A stretch of 43,034 nt of DNA from UBA5614 sp034678545 (GCA_034678545.1 JAXDBS010000014.1:1-43034); one strand, 5' to 3'. Positions 26,696 through 34,274 are shown, counted from the first letter of the stretch. The notes: generated from the letters alone by a model not told the origin. Translations and numbers: made by a program.

Positions 26696-27259
26696 CTATT
26701 TCATCCCGAACCAGTTGTTGTCGTGAAAATCGGCTTCAAACTGCTTTTTGTCTTCCTCTTCCCTGATCTCTCGGCCCGCTTTGTCCGCCAATTCGTAGTA
26801 TTTCCTGAATTCCTCGCGGTTGCCGTTGAGGGCCTGGGCGCGGGCCACGGCTTCGTAGGCGTAGGCCAGGTCCCAGTCCGCGGCAGGGATATTCTCCGCC
26901 CACTCCAGAGTGTTGCGGGCGTGGTAAAGGGCGCTTTCCTTGTGGCCCAGCAGGGTGTAAACGTGCGCGATCATCCATTCCCCGCGCAGGATGTTGATTG
27001 GCTGGTTGAGCTGGCGCCAGTGCAGCAGCGAGGCGTGAGCCAGATTGATCAGGATGTCCTCGTCGGCCTTGCCGCGGCTTTCCTTGAGCAGCAGCTCCCA
27101 GCTCTCGTTGAAGAACTGGATCCCCATGTCCTGGTGCATTTGCAGGATCTCTTCCTTACTCATTTCCTTCCCCTTGTCCGGCTCCGCCTCGCCGGCCAGG
27201 CAAAGGCCCGGCCCAAGCAAAACCAGCGCGATGATTATTCTGCAGTACGATGCGAACAT
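26696..27259 (-). CDS. Exported TPR-like protein (187 aa)
   Basis: The ATG at 27259 has GGGAGGACACAT in front. A signal peptide spans residues 1-23 (MFASYCRIIIALVLLGPGLCLAGE). The rest is helical with TPR-like pairs (AHVYTLLGHKESALYHARNTLEWAE; AYEAVARAQALNGNREEFRKYYELADKAG). The function is unknown; it is probably a periplasmic scaffold. The C-terminal residues WFGMK do not match a sorting motif. The palindromic repeat at 27413 lies upstream. Confidence 0.75.
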   Translation of the reverse strand: MFASYCRIIIALVLLGPGLCLAGEAEPDKGKEMSKEEILQMHQDMGIQFFNESWELLLKESRGKADEDILINLAHASLLHWRQLNQPINILRGEWMIAHVYTLLGHKESALYHARNTLEWAENIPAADWDLAYAYEAVARAQALNGNREEFRKYYELADKAGREIREEEDKKQFEADFHDNNWFGMK

Positions 27260-27412
27260 ATGTGTCCTCCCGTTTCGGGATCGGCCCTTGCAGTGGTCTC
27301 TCCCTTGCTTACAATGACTGTCCCCGCGTCCCGCCGCGCCCGTTCAATCCGCTCCCGGACACCGGCAATCACAATTTATGCGGGCCCGTCTTGCTGTCAA
27401 TGCCCTTGATAG

Positions 27413-27476
27413 CATTACTTACCCAATACGGATAAAGTCCGTATTGGGTCCGTAATGGGTCCGTAGTGCAAGCAGG
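27413..27476 (-). repeat. Dispersed 64-bp palindromic element, copy 3
   Basis: Its reverse complement is identical to copy 1 (1936-1999) at 62 of 64 positions. The only two differences, T to A and A to T, face each other in the hairpin stem (27421-27432 with 27438-27449), so pairing is kept. Confidence 0.9.
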
Positions 27477-27497
27477 AGCCATATAGCAATCATATTG

Positions 27498-27680
27498 ATA
27501 ATTATGGCTCTCTTTCAAACTTAGTGGGTGCTGTATCTTTGCAGTGTGTCATTCCCGAGTAGGCGGGAAGCAAGATCTTTTTATAACAATGAGTTATACT
27601 GAGCTTGGCTAAATGTGATCCTGTATCAATTTGAGATTCCATTGAATTACCCACTCAATATGAAATTGAGCCATAATTAT
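27498..27680. repeat. 183-bp segment with 20-bp imperfect terminal inverted repeats (MITE-like)
   Basis: Left end 27498-27517 is ATAATTATGGCTC-TC-TTTCA; the reverse complement of the right end (27661-27680) is ATAATTATGGCTC-AA-TTTCA, so 18 of 20 bases match. There is no coding frame inside. I see no clear target-site duplication. The segment sits at the border of the AT-rich island. Confidence 0.45.
27546..27571 (+). repeat. GTCATTCCCG...AGGCGGGAA palindromic repeat (dRS3-like)
   Basis: GTGTCATTCCCGAGTAGGCGGGAAG resembles the widespread ATTCCCGCG-CAGGCGGGAAT type of short palindromic repeat. Relatives are at 29688 and 34275. Confidence 0.5.
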
Positions 27681-27845
27681 GCGGTTGGCTTATGCGTAAA
27701 GGATATGATGGGGAAAAAGTCTTATCAAGGATAAATCTTGATTAACCAATGTCATATTGACTGACGAATGCACAGAAATAGCGTTTTAATAAAGCATATA
27801 TAACTAGTAACAATACGACAACAATATATGGATATCTATAAACAA
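27681..27845. other. AT-rich intergenic DNA downstream of the LVIVD lipoprotein
   Basis: No gene, hairpin terminator or known repeat is visible. Base composition is much more AT-rich than the surrounding genes, as in the lipoprotein gene itself. Confidence 0.5.
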
Positions 27846-29147
27846 TTATTGAAAAGGTATCGTAACTAACCTGAGCCCAATCTTGTTTTCAGTAGTAATG
27901 TCTTTTGTTAGTATTAAATCCCCCATCATGTTAAAGTTGAAAACCCCACATTCAGGATCATATAATCCTATTGGCATTGGATTTTTAGGATTTGAAATGT
28001 CAAATACAATTAGACCTGGTTCTGAATCTGCTATATAAGCTTTATTACCAGAAATTTTTATACTGCATCCATTGTTCGGTAGATGATAATTAGCAATTTC
28101 AAAAGGATTATGGGGATCACTTATATCAAAAACTTGAAGGCTTGGAATAAATTGATGACCACTGACAATATAGGCATAATTACCAGAAACAGCTATATCA
28201 TTTGCATAGTCGGTCGTTCTACAAACCCCTACTAAAAGAGGTCTGTTAAGATCACTGACGTCAACTACATTCAAGGCAAACTTCTCAGCAACATATACGT
28301 AGTTACCGATAACTTCCAATTTCTGCGGAGATATTATTGAGTCACATATGCTTGTTATGCTGAGATCGTTAAGGTTGCTGATATTTATTATTTTTAATCC
28401 ACCTCCAAAGTCATCAGCGACAAAGGCATTAGTTCCAGATATGTCAATTCCACAAGCTCTTTCGAATCCACGATACGTTTGTATAATCTTTGGAAACAAC
28501 GGATTGCTAATATCTGCTATCTCCATTACTGACTCATAATTCTCACCGAAATGTGGTTCGACCATAAAAGCATGATCTGCGGTAAAAGCTATATCTTCAA
28601 CAAAACCTAATGTCTTTATTGTGCTTACCCAAGTAGGATTATCTTTATTAGTTACATCTATTATATATAATGAATCCTCATAGCTGCTTATAAAAGCTAG
28701 ATTATTATGAACAAAAACTGTGTTAAAATCCGGGAGTTCACAGAACCCATGAAATTCGGGTAACGGAAAGTAGTATTCTGATGTAATGTCACTATCCTCC
28801 ATCCCAGATTTGCTGGCTATTGCTGAAACTATTGATCCAACATTAACCTGAAAAGGATCTGTATAGATCTGACCATCGATTAAAGGATTAAAACCATTAA
28901 TAACATATTTAATCATAGCCCCATTTGTTTCACAGGATATTGTTATTACGGGATTTTGACTATATTTTCCTGATTCTGGTGAAAATACAGGAACTTTAAC
29001 AAAGTTACTTTCATATGGCATGTCACTACTTGAATTATCTGTATTTTCTTTTAAATTATGTTTAGATAAATAAGCACATGAGGTTAATATAGTAATTAAA
29101 ACAAGCAACAAAAGTTTAAAGTATATTCTAAGTAGTATTTTTCCCAT
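27846..29147 (-). CDS. LVIVD-repeat lipoprotein with chitobiase-C-like domain (433 aa), AT-rich
   Basis: I chose the ATG at 29147 because AAGGAAGG lies 5 nt upstream and the lipoprotein signal peptide (MGKILLRIYFKLLLLVLITILTSCAY) starts there; the lipobox is LTSC. Residues about 45-125 (PVFSPESGKY, KYVINGFNPLIDGQIYTDPF, AIASKSGMEDSD) match the CHB_HEX_C / chitobiase C-terminal beta-sandwich. From about 135 to the end there are five or six LVIVD-type beta-propeller repeats (LYIIDVTNKDNPTW, MEIADISNPLFP, LKIINISNLNDL, LNVVDVSDLNRP, LQVFDISDPHNP, LIVFDISNPKNP). It is likely an outer-membrane or surface lipoprotein of unknown ligand. Its codon and base use is far more AT-rich than its neighbours, suggesting recent transfer. 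Confidence 0.88.
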   Translation of the reverse strand: MGKILLRIYFKLLLLVLITILTSCAYLSKHNLKENTDNSSSDMPYESNFVKVPVFSPESGKYSQNPVITISCETNGAMIKYVINGFNPLIDGQIYTDPFQVNVGSIVSAIASKSGMEDSDITSEYYFPLPEFHGFCELPDFNTVFVHNNLAFISSYEDSLYIIDVTNKDNPTWVSTIKTLGFVEDIAFTADHAFMVEPHFGENYESVMEIADISNPLFPKIIQTYRGFERACGIDISGTNAFVADDFGGGLKIINISNLNDLSITSICDSIISPQKLEVIGNYVYVAEKFALNVVDVSDLNRPLLVGVCRTTDYANDIAVSGNYAYIVSGHQFIPSLQVFDISDPHNPFEIANYHLPNNGCSIKISGNKAYIADSEPGLIVFDISNPKNPMPIGLYDPECGVFNFNMMGDLILTKDITTENKIGLRLVTIPFQ

Positions 29148-29174
29148 AACAACCTTCCTTATTTTAATAGGTTG

Positions 29175-29202
29175 ATTATTTATGAACACGATATCTTGTC
29201 AA
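29175..29202 (-). promoter_or_regulatory. Promoter of the LVIVD lipoprotein gene
   Basis: On the minus strand TTGACA (29197-29202), 16-bp spacer, AATAAT (29175-29180). The context CTTGACAAGAT resembles the CTTGACAGGATT box of the other secreted-protein genes. The leader is about 20 nt to the ATG. Confidence 0.6.
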
Positions 29203-29421
29203 GAATTATGTGACTTCTATTAATTCTCTTAATTCCGTCGATTTATTTAATTGTAATTCACATTTAAAACGTTAGTTTAGAATTGAATAATACAGTACTT
29301 TGGCTTGTCAGAGCTGGTGATTCGTGATGCTGTACCATCGATTCCGGAAGGATGTCACAAGGATGCAGCGCCCGCTCAGAAGCAGCCGTCCTGCCGGACT
29401 CATCACGCCTCTGGTTGCCTG

Positions 29422-29598
29422 CCCGGCACTCACGTGCCGTCCTGAAGGACTGATCCACAGGCGGAGGGTGATGCAGCTAAGGCAGCGGCATGGAATCCTG
29501 TCCAGTCCGATGACATCTGTGGCACAGACAATCCTGTCTGTGTCATTGGTCCAGGCACTCCTGCATAGGTTGGGGGCACGGGCAGGATTTCCCGTGCC
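29422..29598 (+). repeat. Cluster of hairpins, related to 8250-8416
   Basis: Hairpins: CGGCAC/GTGCCG (29424-29439); GTCC-TGAA-GGAC (29439-29450); a 10-bp stem GGCACAGACA/TGTCTGTGTC with loop ATCC (29521-29544); and GGCACGGG/CCCGTGCC with loop CAGGATTT (29575-29598). AATCCTGTCCAGT (29494-29506) and CCCGGCACTCACGT (29422-29435) also occur in the 8.3-kb region. Confidence 0.55.
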
Positions 29599-29687
29599 AC
29601 TGCTTATGGGAATCGCAGTTATATCATACGGGGGCTTGGGGCTCAGCCCCATTCAATAAAAAGGTTGGCGGGCGGGAATAGCTTAAG

Positions 29688-29715
29688 CTGGATACCGGCC
29701 TGCGCCGGTAATCCC
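29688..29715 (+). repeat. CTGGATACCGGC-CTGC-GCCGGTA palindromic repeat (dRS3-like)
   Basis: A 7-bp stem TACCGGC/GCCGGTA (29693-29699 with 29704-29710) around CTGC, preceded by CTGGA and followed by ATCCC. It has the same layout as the element at 34275. Confidence 0.6.
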
Positions 29716-29786
29716 GAATTCCGGCCTGCAGCTGCGTCCGTTACCTGCACCTATGGCAGCTGCATCAGCCTAAAGTCAGCGCTTGT

Positions 29787-30212
29787 TCAGAACCAGTCCG
29801 GGAGCTTGCCTTTCTCCTTCAGGACCTGCAGCAGGTTTTGGCGGGAACAGATGAACTGGCCGGCGGCAGTCTCAAATTCCTCCTCTGTCGCGGCGTTGAC
29901 GCCCTTATGGCAAAACATGGCCACGGAGGCGCGGTCGCAGGCCAGGGTGGCCATCTTGCGGCAGGGAAATTCGTCGCATTCGGCGCAGGATTCGATGCCT
30001 TTGGCGAGGGCGCAGGGCCGGGCCTGGCATTCCGCGTCGGCGTGGGGGCCTTCGTGGCGGCAGCCCGCGCAAAGCACGTTCTCAACCGTGTAGTTCTGAT
30101 GCCCGAAGACCTTTCTCCAGGCCTCCACCAGCTTCCTGCGCGCCTCCGGGTCCTGTGACCTGGCCGCGCAGCGGGAACAGTCGTAACCGCAGAATCCAAT
30201 GTTCTTATCCAT
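29787..30212 (-). CDS. DUF3795 cysteine-rich protein, second copy (142 aa... 141 residues)
   Basis: The ATG at 30212 has GGGAGG upstream. Its cysteine pattern matches the protein at 12720: GFCGYDCSRC (8, 12, 15), CAGC (48, 51), C62 and C67, CAECDEFPC (76, 79, 84). Two further cysteines (92, 101) follow in a longer C-terminal part (CHKGVNAATEEEFETAAGQF) that the first copy lacks. The family function is unknown; metal binding is likely. It lies 61 bp downstream of the lytic transglycosylase gene on the same strand and may share its transcript. Confidence 0.88.
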   Translation of the reverse strand: MDKNIGFCGYDCSRCAARSQDPEARRKLVEAWRKVFGHQNYTVENVLCAGCRHEGPHADAECQARPCALAKGIESCAECDEFPCRKMATLACDRASVAMFCHKGVNAATEEEFETAAGQFICSRQNLLQVLKEKGKLPDWF

Positions 30213-30273
30213 ACTGTCCTCCCTGATCAGAATATATCAATTCTACCCTCGCCGGCCCCCTCCGCCGGGAAAG

Positions 30274-30771
30274 TCATTTCATGATCTTGCGGATGAAGCT
30301 GCGGGTTTCCGGGATATCGAAAAAGAGGTCGGTGTAATCCTTTTTGGGGTCGATGGTTTTGCCTTTGAGGCGGCCGTCCACATTGGTCTCGCCCCAGTTG
30401 TAGGCGGCCAGGGCGAGGGTCCAGTTGCCTTCGTAGCGCTGCAGCAGGTATTTCAGGTAGAGGGCGGAGATCTTCAGGTTGTAGGGCGGGAAAAACAGCC
30501 AGCCGCGCTTGTGCTCGGTATTGATGTAGCCGGCGGTGCCTTCCTTGACCTGGCCCAGCCCGATCGCTTTCTGGGAGGAGACGGCCAGGCTGCGGAAGGA
30601 GCTTTCGGCACTGATCAGGCGGTAAAATTTAAGGGGCGGGAGCTTGTAGTAGATCGCCGTTCCGAGCGTCATGAGGCGCAGGGAAATGGGGTTGTAGACC
30701 AGGACGACCAGCGCCAGGACGAGCAGGATCAGTTGCAGCAGGCGCCGCTTTACTTTTTGCCGCTTTGCCAT
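30274..30771 (-). CDS. Membrane-anchored lytic transglycosylase (SLT domain)
   Basis: 165 aa. A basic N-terminus and one membrane helix (LLQLILLVLALVVLVY, 11-26) place the domain in the periplasm. The SLT fold shows FYRLISAESSFRSLAVSSQKAIGLGQV, with catalytic Glu56 in SAESSF, GLGQV at 71-75 and AAYNWG at 122-127. It cleaves the glycan strand of peptidoglycan to 1,6-anhydro-MurNAc. It is short, close to a minimal domain. It overlaps the upstream TPR gene by 22 nt, so the two are probably translated together. Confidence 0.92.
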   Translation of the reverse strand: MAKRQKVKRRLLQLILLVLALVVLVYNPISLRLMTLGTAIYYKLPPLKFYRLISAESSFRSLAVSSQKAIGLGQVKEGTAGYINTEHKRGWLFFPPYNLKISALYLKYLLQRYEGNWTLALAAYNWGETNVDGRLKGKTIDPKKDYTDLFFDIPETRSFIRKIMK

Positions 30772-31397
30772 GCCTTGCGGTAGTTGCGCTGGTAGCGGTC
30801 GTTGTTGGAATTGAGGCGCATGGCCTGGGCAAAATCGGCCAAAACCTCGCGGTTGGGATACTTCAGTTTGAGCTTGACCGCGCCCAGGTTGTTGAACAAA
30901 GCGGCGTCCTCGGGCGTGAGCCCCGCAGCTTTCTGCAGCAGGGCCAAAGCTTCTTCATACTGACCTTCCTCCTGCCGGAGGGAGGCCTGGAACTGCAGGT
31001 CCAGGGAGGCGGAAAACTTGTCACGGGCGACGGGATCGCGGGAGAGTTCGGACAAGCTCCTGACCAGTTTGTTATCGGGATGGGCATCGGCCATTTCCTG
31101 ATAGGCGGCCTCGGCATCAGCCCAGCGCCGCGCCAGCAGCAGGCACTGGCCATAAGTGATGCCGGCAAAGACCTGGTCCGGCAACTGCTTGCGGATGGGC
31201 TCGAGCAGTGTAATGGCGCCTTCGTAGTCGCGCAGGTTCATTTTCGCCAGGGCCAGGTTGAAAAGGTTTTCCGGCGTATCGGCCCAGCGGCAAAGGCGCT
31301 CGAAGACAGACAAAGCCCGCCGCCGCCGGCCGTACAACAACTGGCGCTGGCCGGCAGAGCGGAAGAAAGGCATCAGAAGTTTCTGCACAACATTCAT
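30750..31397 (-). CDS. TPR-repeat protein (215 aa)
   Basis: The ATG at 31397 follows AAGGATTTGAT. The sequence has TPR-like helix pairs: NLFNLALAKMNLRDYEGAITLLEP; AGITYGQCLLLARRWADAEAAYQEMADAHPDN; EGQYEEALALLQKAAGLTPEDAALFNNLGAVKLK. There is no signal peptide, so it is probably cytoplasmic or bound at the membrane face. It is the first gene of a short minus-strand operon with the lytic transglycosylase and possibly DUF3795. CTTGACAGGA lies 40 bp upstream (31442-31433). Confidence 0.8.
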   Translation of the reverse strand: MNVVQKLLMPFFRSAGQRQLLYGRRRRALSVFERLCRWADTPENLFNLALAKMNLRDYEGAITLLEPIRKQLPDQVFAGITYGQCLLLARRWADAEAAYQEMADAHPDNKLVRSLSELSRDPVARDKFSASLDLQFQASLRQEEGQYEEALALLQKAAGLTPEDAALFNNLGAVKLKLKYPNREVLADFAQAMRLNSNNDRYQRNYRKAWQSGKK

Positions 31398-31521
31398 ATC
31401 AAATCCTTGGCCAGTTCCGCAAAGGCAGGATTTCCTGTCAAGCAGGGAAGCGCCCCGGTTGGGAGCAGGATGTCCTCCAGCTTGCTAACCAGCGATTTTA
31501 TTAATCAGTTACAATTCCCAC

Positions 31522-31527
31522 TATAAT
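31522..31527 (+). promoter_or_regulatory. Consensus -10 box upstream of wrbA
   Basis: TATAAT at 31522-31527, about 78 bp before the wrbA ATG. There is no good -35 at 16-18 bp, so this is tentative. Confidence 0.35.
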
Positions 31528-31604
31528 AGTGTTTGTTTAAAGCTGAAGACGAAGTATCATATTGTAAAAAAGCATAAGATGGCATCCGTCATCGGGAGAA
31601 AACC

Positions 31605-32231
31605 ATGAAAATACTCATACTGTTTTACTCTACCTACGGGCACATGCATAAAATGGCCCTGGCCGCCGCTGAAGGAGCAGCCAGGGTGGAAGGGGCAGAA
31701 GTGGACATCAGGAGAATCCCGGAAACCCTTTCGGAAGAGGTTCTGGGCAAGATGGGCGCGCTGGAGGCGCAGAAAACCTTTGCCCATATTCCTGTGGCCG
31801 AGGTCAAGGACCTGAAGAACTACGACGCCATCATTTTCGGCGTCCCCACCCGCTACGGATTGCCCTCCGCCCAGGTGCAGACCTTTCTGGACCGGACCGG
31901 GGGACTGTGGTCCAAAGGCGCTTTGGTCGGCAAGCTGGCAGGCGTGATGACCGGCAGCGGCACCCCCCACGGCGGACAGGAAAGCACCATCCTGAACTTC
32001 CACACCGCGCTGCTGCACCACGGCATGGTCATCGCCGGTCTGCCCTACGCTTTCCCCGGTATCTCCAGAACGGACGAAGTGACCGGAGGCTCGCCTTACG
32101 GCGCTGCCTATATCGTCAGGGAAGAAGGGCAAAGCCCCACCGACAACGAACTGGACGGAGCGCGCTTCCAGGGCGAATACATTGCCCAACTCGCCGGGAA
32201 AATAGCCTGCTGCCCGGAAAAATCCGAATAG
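31605..32231 (+). CDS. wrbA: NAD(P)H:quinone oxidoreductase, WrbA family
   Basis: 208 aa, normal for WrbA. The FMN phosphate loop is YSTYGHMHKMA (9-19). IIFGVPTRYGLPSAQ and GVMTGSGTPHGGQESTI are WrbA-specific blocks around the flavin, and the C-terminal part has HHGMVIAGLPYAF and DEVTGGSPYGA. The family reduces quinones by two electrons with NAD(P)H and protects against redox stress. The start is supported by CGGGAG 7 nt upstream. The hemolysin-III family gene follows after 38 bp and is probably cotranscribed. Confidence 0.95.
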   Translation: MKILILFYSTYGHMHKMALAAAEGAARVEGAEVDIRRIPETLSEEVLGKMGALEAQKTFAHIPVAEVKDLKNYDAIIFGVPTRYGLPSAQVQTFLDRTGGLWSKGALVGKLAGVMTGSGTPHGGQESTILNFHTALLHHGMVIAGLPYAFPGISRTDEVTGGSPYGAAYIVREEGQSPTDNELDGARFQGEYIAQLAGKIACCPEKSE

Positions 32232-32269
32232 GGGTTGACCGCAAAAGGGCGCACGCCAAATGTGGGCCC

Positions 32270-32944
32270 ATGACAAAAGATAAGCACAAAAGGTCCTGGC
32301 TGGAAAACGTCCCGCTCAGCCCTAAACAGAGCCTGGGCGAGGAGATCGCCAACAGCATAACCCACGGCACAGGCGTCGGGCTCAGCATAGCGGCACTGGT
32401 CATCCTGGTGGTCTTTGCCGCCAGGCTGGGAGATGCCTTCAAGGTAGTCGGCTTCAGCATCTACGGCGCCATGCTGATCCTGATGTTTCTGTCCTCAACC
32501 CTGTACCATGCTTTTCACCAGCCTTTGGTGAAGCGCTTTTTCCGCATTTTGGACCATTCCACAATCTGCCTGCTGATCGCGGGAACCTATACGCCCATCA
32601 CGATCGGCGTCATGCGCGGCGGCTGGGGTTGGACGCTGTTTGGCCTGATCTGGGGCTTTGCCCTGCTGGGCATCAACCTGCAGATCTTTGCCATGCGCAA
32701 ACTGAAATGGCTGTCCATTGTCATGTACATTATGATGGGCCTGCTGGTCGTGATCGCCATCCGGCCCCTGATGCTGAAAGCGCCTTCGGGACTGGTGATG
32801 TGGATGCTGATCGGCGGCGCCTGCTACCTGCTCGGAGTGATCTTCTACGTCTGGAAAAAGCTGCCCTGGCACCATCCCATCTGGCACCTGTTAGTTCTGG
32901 GCGGCGCCGTCTGCCACTTCTTCGGCATGCTGCAACTTGTGTAA
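32270..32944 (+). CDS. Hemolysin III / PAQR family membrane protein
   Basis: 224 aa with seven predicted membrane helices. I chose the ATG at 32270 because the family start (SLGEEIANSITHGTGVGLS) follows shortly; the same frame stays open far upstream inside wrbA only by chance. Metal-site motifs: SSTLYHAFH (S and H), LDHSTICLLIAGTYTP, and HPIWHLLVLGGAVCHFF near the C-terminus. PAQR proteins are zinc-binding, hydrolase-like membrane proteins; the bacterial function is unsettled. The Shine-Dalgarno is weak. Confidence 0.92.
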   Translation: MTKDKHKRSWLENVPLSPKQSLGEEIANSITHGTGVGLSIAALVILVVFAARLGDAFKVVGFSIYGAMLILMFLSSTLYHAFHQPLVKRFFRILDHSTICLLIAGTYTPITIGVMRGGWGWTLFGLIWGFALLGINLQIFAMRKLKWLSIVMYIMMGLLVVIAIRPLMLKAPSGLVMWMLIGGACYLLGVIFYVWKKLPWHHPIWHLLVLGGAVCHFFGMLQLV

Positions 32945-33038
32945 GTGCTGCCAAGCTCCGCACAGCATATCCTTGACAAAACAGCGCCTTATCAGAATTG
33001 GTATTTGCTTATTTGATTATTAGTTGCGAGGCACAAAG

Positions 33039-34220
33039 ATGACCACACCGCGAGATAAAGAGATCGGGACACTGATTCAGCAACTGGCTGAACTGAAGCA
33101 CAACCTGCACGGCAGGGACTTCCTGCTGACCTGGGACAAGACGGAAGCTGAACTGAAAGCAGTGATGCTGGCGGCGGAAATCCTGCAGGCACTGCACTGG
33201 CAGGGCAAATCCATGCGCACTTTCAGCCATGGCCTGGCCATTTCCATTTTCCGGGACAACAGCACCCGCACCCGGTTCAGCTTTGCTTCTGCAGCTTCGG
33301 CATTGGGTCTGACCCTATCCGAACTGGACGAGGTGAAGAGCCAGATCGCCCACGGCGAAACGGTGCGCGAGACCGCCAACATGATTTCCTTCCTGACCGA
33401 AGTGATCGGCATCCGGGACGACATGTACCCCGGTGAAGGCCACACCTACATGCTGGAAGTGGCGGAAGCCGTTCAGCAGGGCTACAAGGAAGGCCTGCTG
33501 CCCTCCCGTCCGACTTTGGTCAACCTGCAATGCGACCTCGACCATCCCACCCAGAGCCTGGCTGATCTGCTCAAACTGAAAGACTACTTCGGCGGACTGG
33601 ACAACCTCAAAGGCAAAAAGATCGCCATGAGCTGGGCTTACTCCCCCAGTTACGGCAAACCCTTGTCCGTGCCGCAGGGCGTGATCAACCTGATGACCCG
33701 TTTCGGCATGGAAGTGGTGCTAGCGCATCCGGAAGGCTATGACCTTCTGCCCCAGACCTTAGTTTCCGCCCAAGCCTTTGCCAAGCAGAGCGGCGGCAGC
33801 TTCCGCCTGACGCATGACATGAAAGATGCTTTTGAGAATGCGGATGTGGTTTATCCCAAGAGCTGGGCGCCCATGGCTGTCATGCAGAAACGCACTGAAC
33901 TGCTCAAAGCCGGGGACAAGACAGGGCTGGTCGAACTGGAAAAGGCCTGCCTGGCAGAGAATGCCCGCCACACAGACTGGGAGTGCACGGAAGACATGAT
34001 GCAACTCACCAGGGAAGGCCGGGCTCTGTACGAACACTGCCTGCCGGCTGACATCACCGATGTGAGCTGCAGGCAGGGCGAGGTAGCCAGGCGCGTGTTT
34101 GAGAAATACCGTTATCATACCTACCAGGAAGCGGGCTTCAAGCCTTTCGTGATCGCCGCCATGATCTTCATGTCCAAGGTCGCGGACCCGGTCGCCAGGC
34201 TGGCTGAGTTCAATCAGTAA
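33039..34220 (+). CDS. ygeW: Knotted carbamoyltransferase YgeW
   Basis: 393 aa, same length as E. coli YgeW (about 396), with long conserved blocks: DFLLTW, FRDNSTRTRFS (carbamoyl-phosphate binding STRTR), KSQIAHGETVRETANMI, NLQCDLDHPTQS, WAYSPSYGKPLSVPQG, YPKSWAP and EHCLPADIT. The ATG at 33039 has GAGG 7 nt upstream; a TTG five codons earlier is unlikely. YgeW is a predicted transcarbamylase, substrate unproven, and is one of the genes linked to anaerobic purine (uric acid) breakdown in gut bacteria. Here it precedes a PLP enzyme, MocA and XdhC on the same strand. TTGACA at 32973-32978 may be its promoter, but no good -10 is seen. Its TAA stop lies inside a TAACCACGA repeat. Confidence 0.95.
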   Translation: MTTPRDKEIGTLIQQLAELKHNLHGRDFLLTWDKTEAELKAVMLAAEILQALHWQGKSMRTFSHGLAISIFRDNSTRTRFSFASAASALGLTLSELDEVKSQIAHGETVRETANMISFLTEVIGIRDDMYPGEGHTYMLEVAEAVQQGYKEGLLPSRPTLVNLQCDLDHPTQSLADLLKLKDYFGGLDNLKGKKIAMSWAYSPSYGKPLSVPQGVINLMTRFGMEVVLAHPEGYDLLPQTLVSAQAFAKQSGGSFRLTHDMKDAFENADVVYPKSWAPMAVMQKRTELLKAGDKTGLVELEKACLAENARHTDWECTEDMMQLTREGRALYEHCLPADITDVSCRQGEVARRVFEKYRYHTYQEAGFKPFVIAAMIFMSKVADPVARLAEFNQ

Positions 34221-34250
34221 CCACGAGATACGCGAAACACGCGAAAAAGG
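34218..34250 (+). repeat. TAACCACGA repeat overlapping the ygeW stop codon
   Basis: It begins TAACCACGAGATACGCGAAA and continues CACGCGAAAAAGG. The first TAA is the ygeW stop. Same family as 12400 and 24295. Confidence 0.8.
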
Positions 34251-34274
34251 AAGCAATAAACGAAATGCTTGTCC

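Larger units (their letters stand above)
29203..29786. other. Intergenic region with AT-rich end and hairpin-rich repeats
   Basis: About 580 bp. The first 100 bp are AT-rich, then composition switches to GC-rich repeat DNA (29340-29660). It holds several hairpins and a dRS3-like repeat at 29688-29715. Frames open across 29308-29659 follow the hairpins and show no domain, so I do not call a gene. Confidence 0.55.

Noticed and set aside
29308..29659. Open frames of 111-114 residues on both strands
   Set aside because: They follow hairpin repeats, lack a ribosome-binding site and show no recognisable domain.
32973..33006. ygeW promoter with TTGACA at 32973
   Set aside because: No acceptable -10 lies at 16-18 bp. 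TATTTG is 22 bp away, so I do not list it as a feature.
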